Shown here one piece after another: positions 51,381 through 62,952 of a DNA stretch of 64,000 nucleotides. The position numbers were made by a program, and so were the translations under genes. This DNA comes from Cordilura impudica (taxonomy: Eukaryota; Arthropoda; Insecta; Diptera; Scathophagidae). The stretch lies in the NCBI GenBank assembly GCA_963682025.1, contig OY821518.1, positions 306,999,429 through 307,063,428 on the forward strand, given 5' to 3'. How positions within the stretch are numbered: the stretch's first letter is position 1; each line of letters begins with the position of its first letter. The notes beneath the pieces were generated by a model. That model saw nothing but the letters and a program-made list of their open reading frames with translations. It searched no databases and was not told the origin of the DNA.

Positions 51381-51998
51381 TTATTTTCTTGTCTGGACTT
51401 TGTTGCATGTGTTTTTTATTCTATGCATTGTTGAACGCAGTAGTTTAATAAAATCCTCGTAAGTTACACCTTCTGTCTTTGTGGCAACTGTTTAAAAAAG
51501 AATTTATCAGATTTATGTTTATGTTAATTTGTAACTAGGGACCTAACTTAAAACTTTTGTACACCTTTATATATTCTAACAAATACATGGCTGTCAATTA
51601 AAATATTGACAGCCATGTATTTGTTTGCTTCAAAAAGTGAACATTTATATTTTTTTTTTCTTACTCACCAAACATTGCATTTAATACCTGTCCGTATATT
51701 TTAAGAGATTTTTTGTTTTTAGTCCCATCATAGCTAAAATCCATTACTATAGTTTTGCTTATAACTCTATCCATATTATTTAATGCACCGTTCAGAATGC
51801 GTTTTATTGCACCAACCTAAATGTGTTATATAATGGTAAAAGCTTAAATGCGATTTTTTCAAAAAAATTTAATTTCTTCCTTTTTCCTATATATCTTTTT
51901 AACAATTTAATTTTATTAAACTTAAAAAATAGTTAAAGTAAACTTACAATTTCTAAATTTTTGTCAGTAGTTAGTTCTTCTTCTAATTTTGTCAAACA
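51381..51998 (-). CDS. Small spliced gene in the insertion (DUF4806-like?), 5' incomplete
   Basis: Three exons on the minus strand fit in phase: 51998-51948 (17 codons, LEEELTTDKNLEI), 51816-51669 (starts VGAIKRILNGAL, with SYDGTKNKKSLKIYGQ), 51487-51381 (TEGVTYEDFIKLLR, ending TRK and TAA). The two introns have GTAAGT and GTGAGT donors and TTAG or ACAG acceptors. The joined tail is about 101 residues. The LEExL ... G.KNKKSL ... F ... R pattern reminds me of DUF4806, a domain common in insect proteins and transposon-associated genes; this is by eye only. No ATG exon was found upstream. Lying between inverted palindrome-rich arrays, it looks like cargo or the remnant of the protein of a mobile element. 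Confidence 0.5.
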
Positions 51999-52384
51999 CT
52001 AATTTTTTCAACACTTTACTTTTCACTTTCAACACAGTCCGTATATTTCAAGAGATTTTTTGTTTTTAGTCCCATCATAGCTAAAATCCATTACTATAGT
52101 TTTGCTTATAACTCTATCCATATTATTTAATGCACCGTTCAGAATGCGTTTTATTGCACCAACCTAAATGTGTTATATAATGGTAAAAGCTTAAATGCGA
52201 TTTTTTCAAAAAAATTTAATTTCTTCCTTTTTCCTATATATCTTTTTAACAATTTAATTTTATTAAACTTAAAAAATAGTTAAAGTAAACTTACAATTTC
52301 TAAATTTTTGTCAGTAGTTAGTTCTTCTTCTAATTTTGTCAAACACTAATTTTTTCAACACTTTACTTTTCACTTTCAACACAG
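51691..52384 (-). repeat. 347-bp tandem duplication covering exons of the small gene
   Basis: The block starting TCCGTATATT at 51691 restarts at 52038; both end in TTTCAACACAG (52037 and 52384). I see one base difference. The upstream copy repeats the 17-codon exon (52345-52295) and most of the next exon (52163-52038), but is cut before that exon's donor. A transcript would need to skip it. The near identity points to a recent event. Confidence 0.9.
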
Positions 52385-52499
52385 AAAATAGCACCTTATT
52401 CAACTGAATATTTTTTTACTTTGACTCGTTTTCTTGTGTTTTCTTTTCCCGTAATAAAGTCCCGTTGTTTTTTGTAATATTTTTTTATAAGTTTCTACA

Positions 52500-52975
52500 T
52501 AAAGATGATAGGCGACAATTAATATTATTTTGTCTTTCATATTGTCGCCAACGCACTACGACTAGCGACAACTTTAAAATGTTGTCGCTCATATTGTCTT
52601 CAATGGAGTTTAGGCAGGACAAAATGAGGATATTGTCGATACAATGGTCGGACACTGAGTTTGAAACAGGACAAAAATAAGATTTTTTTCGTTTAGTTTG
52701 TCGTCAACAGAGTACGAAAGATGAAACTACAGGGCATTTTCGCTTATATTGTCGTCAAGGTACTTCGAGTGACGACAGCTTGAAAAGAGTGTCGCTTATA
52801 GTTTCATCAACGGAGTTTTATCTACGACAAATTAATGATTTCGTGCCTAAACTTGTCGCTTACGTATATTGATTGAAGACAAACATATTATTTTGTCGCT
52901 CATCATGTCGTAAGTTCAGATTTCGCTTACATTGTCGTTAAAGACATTATAAGCGACAAATAGCGTGCACGAAAA
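52500..52975 (+). repeat. Degenerate TTGTCGCTCATATTGTCG array, right
   Basis: Repeated variants of TTGTCG(C/T)T(C/T)ATATTGTCG and its complement GCGACAA, often next to CAACG(G/C)AGT, spaced roughly 40-60 bases apart. It is the counterpart of the array at 50440-50985. It has no long frame. Confidence 0.65.
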
Positions 52976-53089
52976 ATTTTTAATTTTCTTCAAGACATAG
53001 TTGAAGACAATTTCGTCAACGAAGATTGGACATGTGTTAATGTGTTTGTGTTAATGTGTTGAGTTTGTTTTCTTCATTTAAAATGCGTG

Positions 53090-53697
53090 GGCCTAGGCCC
53101 AAAAATGGACCGATCCTGACCATGTTTGGTAAGGTCTCTTGTATTTTGCAAAAATATATACAAACAAAATTTGAGAAGAATCAGTGCAATATTTTTGTTT
53201 TTTGATAGATTTAAGTGAAGATCGGAAAGCAGCTCTATATGGGGCCTATGACTAAGAGTTGTCCCATAGGGATCATTTTTGGACTACCGATTAATGGATG
53301 TAATAAACACATACAAACCCAATTTGACTAAGATTTATATGATAATTTGGATCTTATGGCAATTTAAGTCGATTTCATAGGGTTCATTTGTATGGGGGCT
53401 AGGTCTGAGCATTGACCGATTCTCACCAATTTCAATTGCGTTCATCCTATGGCCGATTAAAGCTTATATACCAAATTTCATCAAAATATATTCATATTTG
53501 CGACCTGCAGTTTGATTACAAACTTTACATGGACACACAGACGGACGGACGGACGGACGGACATCGTTAAATCGAATCAGATAGTGATTCTGATTCGATC
53601 GGTATAATTAAAGATGGGTCTAGGTCAAATATTTTTGGTAGTTACAAACAGCAGCACAAAGTCATTATACCCAAACCACATAGTGGTATAGGGTATA
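53090..53697 (+). mobile_element. INE-1/Helentron-like element, copy F (5' truncated)
   Basis: Joins the family sequence at GGCCCAAAAATGGACCGATC and runs through (GACG)n near 53540-53561 to the TATACCC...GGGTATA hairpin. The palindrome end is absent. It cuts off the dispersed repeat to its left. Confidence 0.8.
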
Positions 53698-53699
53698 AA

Positions 53700-56600
53700 A
53701 ATGTGTTAAGACTAGATTTGAAATTAAGAAGTTTGCCACTTTGTTGATAATAGGTTATTATTTCTCCATCTCACTTATAGTTTTCTTTTTTTTTTCATTA
53801 ATATATGTATATATCACCGGCAACAGAGCAAATCTAAAAAAAGAAAAAGCTGCGTGTAACTATACGAAATACTTCTAACAAATTATTCCATATGTAAACT
53901 TTATATTCTCACATGACAATTCCACCACATGCTGCGAAATTTAGCCAAATAAGATAAATTTACTTCTGTGCTTAATATACACACTTGTACAAGCATGAAA
54001 TGCGTAAATGAAAGGAATTGGATTTCAAACAATATTGTAATATTTTACAAGAGCGAACAGTTTGTCTGTGTCGAATCCATTGACCCCATTTACGTGTGTC
54101 ATTATCGAGGGTTTTAAGCTGAAAAAATTAAAAAGATACAACAAAATTTTTGATTTAAGTTTTTTTAAATATTTCAGAGTTAAAAAATTTTTTTATTTGA
54201 AAAATATCACTTTTGTCATCTTCAGAAAACAACACATATAAAAAAGAGTAAAATTTAGTGAACATTATACTTAATGTGGACCCAGACCAACTAACGGAAC
54301 GACAAATTAAACATACCTTCTAAGTGAATTGTGTAAAAACAGAGAAGCTTTTAAAGAAACCATATTTAAGATACCACTCTCAATGGAGAATGATACAAGA
54401 ACTGAGAATAAATGAGTGTAGAATTGAAAAAACAGCAAAAAAAAAACACGTTAAGATACAAAAATCAAAACCGAAAAACATAAACAACAAGAAGCATCAG
54501 TTAGTTGCATTTGGGCTTTCTAAAAAGAACCAATAAATAAAGAAAACATTTAAACAAAACAAAAAACGCAAAAAAAAATTAATTAAAAATTAAGTATAAG
54601 TTAACTTTTAACACGATATATTCATAAAAACCGGAATTGAAAACTACAAAGAAATATTTATTAAATAATAAATCAAAGAACTATTTATGCATGAAATAAG
54701 GTGTGTGTGTGTGTGTAAGAAACTATTAAGCATTGATTTTATTATAAGTGAAAGTTGTATTAATTCTTTAGGTTTCTTATTTTTTTTTTTCATTTGCGAA
54801 ATAAAAAAACAGGGCAGATGATGAGAAAAAATGTTCTAAGGCGGCTAAAAAATGTTCCTGTGCTAAAGCATGTGCATATATATACATATGTATACATGAG
54901 TATATTGTGTAATTAATAAAAAAATAAAAACATGTCCATATATAATACAAGTATATAATAATAATCTAATAAAAAAATTAACAGTTCAATTTTTATTGCA
55001 TATATTTCTTGCCGCCTATGTGGCATTTATTTGAATTTAAAAATGTAAAAACTATTTCGTTTACATGCCTGTTTAATTTAATGTCACAAAAGTGAATATA
55101 TAGATTATTTTGCAAAACAGACAAGGGATTAATATATTCTAGAAGATATTGAAAAGTATTACCTATGCTTAATTTCTTACGAGCTATCCCTTTAATATGT
55201 AAATCTATTAAACTCAAAACCTTCAATAAAAATTAGCTTTTTCATAAATTACGTTTTACAGTTTGCAATTTAAAGTCAAATTGAAGACTTAAGAACTAAT
55301 TTCATTAAACTGTTGAAGAATGTGTGAAATTGTTTTGAAAATATGCCAACCGGTTTGAATAAAAATTTACCATATTACAATTAAATATAAACTCGTTTAT
55401 AGCATGTGAACTATATTTGGTTTTAACCATTTATTAATATATTTATTAATATACAACAATAGGGTTCTGAATTTTCCCTACTTACAAAAATTGGAGATTT
55501 TTTACGATCGATTAATTTGACACAATTTTATTTTAATATGAGATCATTTTTATTCTGTCAAGTAATTAAGTTATTTAAATTTCAAATTAGAAAGTGTGTT
55601 TTAGACCAAATTGTCATTCCCAATGGTAATGAATTACATATTTGTAAGCCGCCTCGATTTGTCTCCTAATTATTTACCATTAAGATTTCAAGACAATAAA
55701 ATCTCAGTTTTGCACAGAATTTCGACTATGCGACTAAATTGTTGTAATATAATTTTTTCTAAATTAAATTTACAAAAATAATAAATATCAACAAACAAGT
55801 GCTTCTTCGGGTGTTTACAACAACTTCGGTAGTGTATAGATTTTATTTATTAGCTGTAGGTAGCGGCAATAATTTCATTAAATTACCAGGATAATTAGTT
55901 TCTGAGAAGGTAGAATTGATTTTCAAGAATGACAAAATTAGAATATTAAATTCAAATTTAAAAAGTCAATTAAGGAATTAATTTTATCGAAGATCAATTC
56001 ATAAGTCAATAGAAAAAACTAAGAAATTAACGAATATCTTTAAAAAATATCTGAATTATCGTATTATAAAAATGAGGGAAATGCGTTCATATTTCAATTG
56101 CTCTTCTATCTGCTCAAACTTTTCAATGTACTGGATTAAATAATTCCAATAAATTTTTTTGCTTTTAAAAACAAAAAATATTTCGTATTTTTTATGAGGG
56201 AAATTCCGATTTATTCACACCTTTTCAACATATTTTCATCTTCTAGTTTTCACTACTTCCAAGAATCATACAAACAGTGACGAACAAAATTGTTACATTG
56301 CATATCATATTCAGAAATATTCCTCAATATTTTAAATTGCAAAAGAATATCCAAAATTTTTTAAACACAATTTATTAATTATTTCCTCCTTAAAACATAA
56401 CATCGATTTGATTAATTATATTATTACTAGTTAATAGAAAAATTATAAATTAAGAATAAAGGTTAAATGTAAAATGAAATGCCATCATTTCATTGTGAAT
56501 AGACTCTTAAATGTCCTTTACCCTTTAACTCTTGTCTAGGAAGATTTAATCCGATGGTAACAAAAACATAAGTAATGACTTTCATATTTTTCAAGAGTAT

Positions 56601-56978
56601 TTTTCAACAAATTTTAAAAACGAGTGAATTGTGGAACATGAATTATTGAATAATATAATTTAAAAAAAATTTTTTGGATTGAAACATAGTCGAAAGTCAA
56701 AAACTACACGATTTATAAAAACAAAAAAGGAAATTTACGTAGATCTATTAACATACCGAACAAACTTTTGGCGCAATACATATATTGCCTATATTCGGAA
56801 AGTAGGACAACAAATAAAATTATCTTGTTTGCTAGTTTTTCGTGATCAATTCGCATTTCTCGTTAATTTCATAATTAACAGAACAAGGATGCATTTTTAT
56901 AATCCGAATATTTTTTTTTATATTTTTTGTGTGTCGGACATTATTGAGGTTATTTTAACTGATTTTTTTTTTTCATAG
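53700..56978. other. Mostly unique AT-rich stretch
   Basis: I found no recognisable repeat family. An open frame at 54324-54536 is strongly lysine-rich and has no supported splice context, so I do not call it. Short GT repeats occur near 54701-54716. The exons upstream of the gene at 56979 may lie here, but I could not identify any with confidence. Confidence 0.4.
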
Positions 56979-57460
56979 AACATTTCTTCGATATGCTAAC
57001 AAAAATACCGGACTACATAATATCCGACAATGGTTATCCAGTATGGAATCCAGAGTCTCAACAATTAAGTTTAAGCAAAGCAAATACGAGTTTGTGGAGA
57101 ACTAGCGCAATATCGTCATCCAAATCTATAACATTAGTAAAACTGCTTCCATTAAGAGAATCATTAACAGATTTTTATATATGCAAGCTGTCCAAACAAA
57201 AAGAATACATCCAAAAAACGCAGCTTTATTACAAAAGCAAGAATATACAACAATCAAAGAAGCATGAGAAGGAACTGGCCAATGGAATAGGGAATATGAG
57301 AATAAGGTAAAATTATTTCAATTAATTTGAAGCAATATCAATTCCTGAATTTTGTTATACATTTCCATACATTTATATTTAAATTCCCAATAGTCAACGA
57401 CAATGTCCATTGGGCAAAAGAAGAACAACAAGCCCCGATTATGATTTGGACCAGTTTTAG
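56979..57460 (+). CDS. Last two exons of an unrecognised gene
   Basis: Exon 56979-57306 follows a strong acceptor (a 12-T run, then CATAG) and ends AG|GTAAAA. The next exon, 57394-57460, follows CCCAATAG and ends in TAG. The joined frame is open for about 130 codons: it starts near HFFDMLTKIPDYIISDNGY, contains NPESQQLSLSKANTSLWR, and closes GKRRTTSPDYDLDQF. AATAAATAAA at about 57528-57537, some 70 bases past the stop, fits polyadenylation. Composition is clearly less AT-rich than the surroundings. The frame enters mid-codon, so upstream exons probably exist, though the ATG at 56993 could be a start after a noncoding exon. I do not recognise the family. Confidence 0.6.
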
Positions 57461-57768
57461 CGTATAGAATTGTGATCATTTTACCTAGCTCATTTACTGA
57501 TGTGTAGTTTTAAGCATCATTTATAATCAAATAAATAAACAAGATTTTAAAATTTAACTAACACACATGCGAAGACTACCTACAGACCGGCTAGATGGGA
57601 AAGGTATCTTCGGTATCTCAACTAACCAGACCAATGACTTTTGTGGCACGGGCGAGTAATTATTCATCCAGTCTCATTAATTTTTTGTACAAAAGTGTGA
57701 ATCGATATCAATTCTTGAATTTTATTATACATTTCCATACATTTATGTATATTTAAATTCCCCCTGGC
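57335..57768 (+). repeat. Duplicated intron-end segment
   Basis: The intron end at 57335-57390 (ATATCAATTCCTGAATTTTG through TTTAAATTCCC) recurs with few changes at 57697-57764, downstream of the gene's polyadenylation signal. The second copy breaks off exactly before the acceptor, so it carries no exon. Confidence 0.6.
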
Positions 57769-58217
57769 ACAAAAATAATTGGATTATTTATGGGATTAAT
57801 TGTAGTGTAAACTTAGTCTTTTTAAGAAATTTTTTAAAGTAAAACAGCTGTTTGCTTTACCGCCAGAAGCAGAACAGTTTCGCTTATAAAAAGTTGGAAA
57901 AATGGAAAAGAAATAAATAAAAAGCTGTTTAAAAAATATAAGAAACAAATGATAAAGGTGAACTTTTATATACACATATATCCACTAAAATAGGTACTCC
58001 GTAGAATTTTTATAAAACACCATTTTTATGTTTTTTCTTTTAATTCAATTGTATTTATTTATTTGTTATTTTATGGAATGACTTATGAAAAATATTAAAA
58101 TATGCATAACGAAAAACATTAAATTATACTTATATGGAAAGAAGTTCAAAATTCACATGGCCATTGAAATTGGGACGAAAGTATGAAATTTTTTTTTAAT
58201 ATGACAGCGAATAAGAA
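57765..58217. other. Stretch without assigned feature
   Basis: AT-rich sequence with no supported gene. The start (GGCACAAAAATAATTGG) resembles Tc1-type terminal sequence, but I could not find a partner end. Confidence 0.4.
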
Positions 58218-58965
58218 TATCCACTGTGTCCACCCCTATTTTGGATTAATTTTTCTATTCTATGGGGTATAATTTTTATATGCTATTCAATTAAAAATCA
58301 TGATTTTTTCCATAATTCAGCCTTATTGCAGCAAGCTTCTTTCTTTTCTATGGGGTAAAGATCTGGTGATTGGCCTCGCCATACTAAAACTTTAACTCCT
58401 TTTCCTATAAACCACTCACTTACCAATTTTAAGGAGTGCTTAGGGTCGTTATCTTGCTGAAAAAGCCACCGGAGTGGCATATTATAATCAGCAAAAGGTA
58501 TGTCTGTATAGCGCTCTTTTGTCATTGTGTCATTTATAAGATGGATGGGACCTACTCCATTCCAAGAGGAACAACACAACACCATCACGTTGCCGCCCCC
58601 ATAATTAACGGTTTTTTACACTTTTGAACGTCTAACATTTCGTTCAGAATTATTACCAAACAAGTTGATGTTCGTTTCATCGCTCCAAAGTATATTATGC
58701 CATTTTTTTTTGTCATCTGAACCACACCACGTTTTATGTGCAAGTGCAAAATTTTTTCTCTTTTGCAAGTTGCTTTTCTGAGCAGCGGTACCTTACGAGC
58801 TAGCCGACCTGGTAATTTCATGTTATATAATCGGCGACGTACAGTCCTAGGTGATATATCATTGTTTATTTCTGCTGCATCGCTCTTGATGACATGGAAG
58901 GATCTCGTTTGGTCAACATTGCATTGTAATCGTCGGTGAGACTTGAGGTTTTCTTTACGCCACCT
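58218..58965 (-). pseudogene. Tc1-like transposase relic
   Basis: Minus-strand frames carry, in order, an SPRTVRRRL-type DNA-binding region, LPGRLARKVPLLRKATCKR, then after a frame change FQQDNDPKHSLKLV with a catalytic aspartate, and WRGQSPDLYPIEK, the third acidic site of DD34E enzymes. The first catalytic block is scrambled by indels. A possible terminus, CACTGTGTCCACCCC, is at 58222, with no partner found at the right. This lineage differs from the Tc1 relic at 26 kb. Confidence 0.85.
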
Positions 58966-59280
58966 CGTTTTTCTATTAACTTTCAGACTTTGGGGTTCGG
59001 TATGAATGATTTTGTTTCCGAAGGGTTTGAATAAGTCCTCTCATATTATATTTACGATTCTAAAACATGCATTTGATTATTTTTTTTTTTTCGAAAAATT
59101 TAAGAAATATCACAATTTTTCACGAAGTACGAATTTTAGTGACCACAAAAATTGTCAATAGAATAAAATAACCACTAAGATAACGGTTCTTTTGAATTCC
59201 ATAAGCAGTCGAAAAATTTCAAAAGTACGAGGAATTACATTAATCTCACGTTCACACCCTCAATAACCAAGCTAGACGCT

Positions 59281-59395
59281 TCGTTTTTGCATAAAATCGT
59301 TTATTAACATCCCGAAGCAGTTGCTATTTAAAATCATCAAACTCGGCCCAAAGGGTCACGAGGTATGAATGAAAATATGAAAAAATCTTTGTTAT
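59281..59395 (-). mobile_element. Fragment of the family-2 Helentron-like element
   Basis: Reverse-complement similarity to 48010-48115: shared blocks include ATTTTAAATAGCAACT, GGGATGTTAATAAACGATTT and CTCGTGACCC. About 115 bases, diverged. Confidence 0.7.
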
Positions 59396-59663
59396 AAAAC
59401 ATGCCAAAGGCCAATAATTTTAGTGTAATTAAATACCAAAAATACCGATTTAGACCAAAATGAAACAATTCCAATACATATCTTACTGACTTTAATTAAA
59501 TTTATTCATCCAAAAAATTGTTCTGGTGGAATTATTGCGTTTTGTTATGGACCTCCTCAAATATTATATCCTTTACTTTTTTGGTTTTATGCATTTGTAG
59601 CGTAGAACATATTCATCACTACCAATAAGAATATTTTTGGTTACTAAATATAAAAAGTGATCA

Positions 59664-60060
59664 TGTTACACACAAAACAATAAAAAGAACCAACACGATC
59701 AGCACTGCTTATACAATAATGCAAGAGCCTAGATTTAGAGTGCATAAGCAGTGCTGTGTGCAATTAAGCTGATATGGTGCCTATTGTTTTTTGTATGTGT
59801 AAATGTATATGATTGTTGGATTGTATATGTAAAATTAGCCAAAGATGTTCTGTCCGTCGCTACACAATCCAACTTTATATCAAAACATTTTATAAGCATA
59901 ATTTTAGTATAAATAGCGTTCGATTCTGTTCGATCAACACACTTTGCTTCTAAGTTAAATCGAGCACGAATCGTAGTTGCTCAGCAAAAACAAATAAATA
60001 AAATCATTTGAAAAACGAAACTGAGTTTTATTTATACATTGTTCTATTTGAATTGAATGT
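59664..60060 (+). mobile_element. LTR-like segment with promoter signals
   Basis: The segment contains, in order, an inverted repeat (AGCACTGCTTAT / ATAAGCAGTGCT, 59702-59755), TATAAATA at about 59910, an initiator-like CGATCAACACAC about 25-30 bases later, and AATAAATAAAATCA near 59991. This order is typical of the U3-R-U5 of fly LTR retrotransposons. The ends and target duplication could not be fixed, and no retrotransposon body adjoins, so it would be a solo LTR. Confidence 0.4.
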
Positions 60061-60551
60061 GTAAAGTATTTTCTGGTACATTATTTGAAACTAAATAAAC
60101 GAGAATCCTAAAAAATAATTACGGAATTCTCGCAAAATTTCGGGTTTTATTGAAACATTAATTTATCCTGAATTTGTGATTATCCGGAATGCTTTCATCC
60201 CCAACCATTCCGCATAGCAGGGCTTTTACTCTATGAACAACAAATACCAAACAAGATCTGAATATCAATTTAATATAGAAAAAATAAATTTACAATATAC
60301 AAAAAATATATAAATATAGACATACCGGTTCGGATCCCTCGGTAACGTGTGGAGTCTTGCGTCCCCAAGATCACAACCCATTAAACACTCACTATATTAA
60401 AAAATAACAAATATATATAAATAAGATTGTTTAATTTTTTTAGTAATTTAAGTTTGTATCTACTTATATGCATTATAATTTTTAGTAGAAAAATGTATAA
60501 ATACCCACTTAGAAGCTTATAATAGAACAAGTATGAACTAAAATAGCGTCT

Positions 60552-62300
60552 TTGAATGAAACATTTTTTTCAGAAGATCATAGACCCTATTTTAAAAATT
60601 ATTATTTATATAGAAGTGACAGAACAGATGCAGGAGGAGGAGGAGGAGGAGGAGGAGTAGCTCTGTTAATTCATAAATATGTCGCTCATAAAAACCTCTT
60701 TATATCCCCCATCAACACAATCGCGAAGCATCCACAGTCGATAATATTTTAAGCAACTCCGCTTTAAATATAGACGTAAAAACAAGGGATTATGAAATAC
60801 CATCAGACCATCGCCCCATTATATTTACACTTAAAAGATCAATGGCCTTGCAGGTTGACCTCCATTATTATGTTATGTTTTTTAGACAATAAAATCACGT
60901 TATATTCCGATATATACAATACCAAGGCAATAATTGATCAGGAAATCCAAAAATTTATAAATGTAGTTTTCGGAGCAAGGGATGTGTCTACACCTAAAAT
61001 AACTCAACAAAATAATAACACATTACCAGAAAGTAGTAACCTAACCTGCTCTTAAAGAAACTACCACTCAAATCTCTAAAATTACTGGTTATAATATTTA
61101 ACAGCTGCATCAAACTCAACTAGTTATTTCCCAAACCATTTCAAAAATGCTAAGGTTATAGCTATTAACAAACCTAGCAAGCCTAAAAATAACCCAAACA
61201 GCTACAGACGTATCAGTCTATTTAGTAACTTTGGTAAAATATTTGAAAAAATACTACATTCTCGTCTTAGTGAATTTGTAACGACCAATTCTATTGTTGC
61301 TAAAGAACAATTTGGATTTAAAAAAGGGCATTACTCACCAAATAAACAGAATTAAAAATCAAATAATCACCAATAAAAACAATAAAGTTCCACGCGTGTA
61401 ATATTGTTAGATATTGAAAAAGCGTTTGACACCGTTTGGCATAATGGCCTAGAATTTAAACTTCTTGATGCAAATATACCAAAATATTTATGCAAATTTA
61501 TTTCAGATTTCATTCACGGCAGAAGCTTTAAAGTTGCGATTAATAATGAAACATCATCTCCAAAAACCATTAACACAGGGTTACCTCAAGGATCAGTCTT
61601 GTCTACGCATATGATACTGCGTTAATTTCTTCAAACAAACTTACAAGTGCACTCCTGAAGAAAATGGAAAAGGGACTTGTAAATTGCAGTAAATATTTTC
61701 ATAAATGGAAAATCAAAATTAATCCAAACAAGACCCAAGCAATTATTTTTCCGTTCAACAAATCTCCCAAAAGATTGCCAAGACGTCATCTTCATATTGG
61801 AAATAATACCATAAATGTACTTAATCATGTCAAATATCTCGGAGTTGTCTTGGACAAAAAGCTTACCTTTAAACAAAATATTATGGCTACGTGCCAAAAA
61901 ACTATAAAATCATTTAAAGCGTTATGACCACTTCTAGAAGGTCATTTCTAAACCCCAAAAACAAAAATCTCCTCTTCAAAAGTGTTATAAGGCCAATATT
62001 AAGATACAAAAACAAAAATCTCCTCTTCAAAAGTGTTATAAGGCCAATATTAACATACGCGTGTCCTATTTGGAGTGACGCTGCCAACTGCCACCTAAAA
62101 CGCTTACAAATTATACAAAACAAATGTCTTAAAATGATAAATAAAAAGCCCTGGAGGTATCCTACAAATCTTCTTCATGAAGAAACAGGTTACGAAAAAA
62201 ATTATCGATTTCATAACAAGGATTAATAACAATTACTTTGCCAAAATTGAAAATTCCTCTTACCCACTGATAAGAGAATGTAGAGAATTAACGTAAAATT
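60552..62300 (+). pseudogene. Degenerate jockey-like LINE
   Basis: Endonuclease remnants (YYLYRSDRTDAGGGG, then VALLIHKY) are followed by reverse-transcriptase blocks: SYRRISLFSNFGKIFEK, LDIEKAFDTVWHNGL, GLPQGSVLS, then HKWKIKINPNKTQAI, LNHVKYLGVVLDKKLTF and VIRPILTYACPIW. The catalytic FADD region is lost in a deletion at about 61608, between GSVLS and DTALIS. There are many stops and shifts. A 51-base in-frame tandem duplication lies at 61960-62061. It is non-functional. Confidence 0.85.
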
Positions 62301-62579
62301 AAAAAGAAATTACCAAATTGAAAATTATATGCTTATAGAGGTCTATTATTTCTAATAAACCTCCTATAAGCACATAAATATTTTCAGATAGTATTTGAAT
62401 TTATTAAATCATATAAAGGTTTTTTTCTCCCATTTTTTTCATTAAAAAATAAAATAAAAACTATTTAATATCTTTAGATCCTTTATATTATTTGTTGCAA
62501 TATCTATATGTAAAGATAAGATCTCATATGTGAATATCAAATTTGTTCAAATATGTAAATAAAGGAAGAATATATAATT

Positions 62580-62932
62580 GATACCCTATACCATGCGTTT
62601 ACGGACCCTATCTCTAAGGCCCAACTAATTGGAAATAGAAAATAAGCATAAATCAAATTTGAACATGGACCGATTTTCACCAATTGCAATAGCGTTCATC
62701 CTATTACCGATAGACGCTTATATACTAAATTGCATCAAAATATGTTCACATTTGCGACCTGTACTTTAATTACAAGGTTTACATGAACACACAGACGGGG
62801 ACGGACGGACTCAGAAAGTGATTCTGCGTCGATCGGTATAATAAAAGATGGGTCTAGGTCAAATATTTTTGGTAGTTACAAACAGTAGCACAGTCATTAT
62901 ACCCAAACCACATAGTGGTGTACAGGGTATAA
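62580..62932 (+). mobile_element. INE-1/Helentron-like element, copy G (internally deleted)
   Basis: Starts at ACCCTATACCATGCGTTTA, loses the middle (it jumps from AAATTTGAA to CATGGACCGATTTTCACC), has only a minimal GACG run, and ends with a hairpin variant GGTGTACAGGGTATAA. It lies directly upstream of copy H. Confidence 0.75.
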
Positions 62933-62952
62933 TTAAAAGGTCAAAATAAAAC

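Larger units (their letters stand above)
50205..53078 (+). mobile_element. Dispersed repeat copy split by a ~2.6 kb insertion
   Basis: The left part (50205-50417) matches the ~350-bp repeat at 27.2 and 37.6 kb, from GGCTAGGCGATTTTTTGTTC to GCTATGTGTGTGTTTA. The matching right part resumes only near 53030 with TTAATGTGTTTGTG and GAGTTTGTTTTCTTCATT. The 2.6 kb between them is absent from the other copies. It contains GTCG-rich degenerate arrays on both sides of a small spliced gene. The right end is then cut off by copy F. Confidence 0.65.

Noticed and set aside
54324..54536. Lysine-rich 70-codon open frame
   Set aside because: Composition follows from A-rich DNA; no acceptor, donor or recognisable motif fixes it as an exon.
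56679..56978. 99-codon open frame just before the gene at 56979
   Set aside because: It reads through the pyrimidine tract and acceptor of the next exon, so it is intron sequence.
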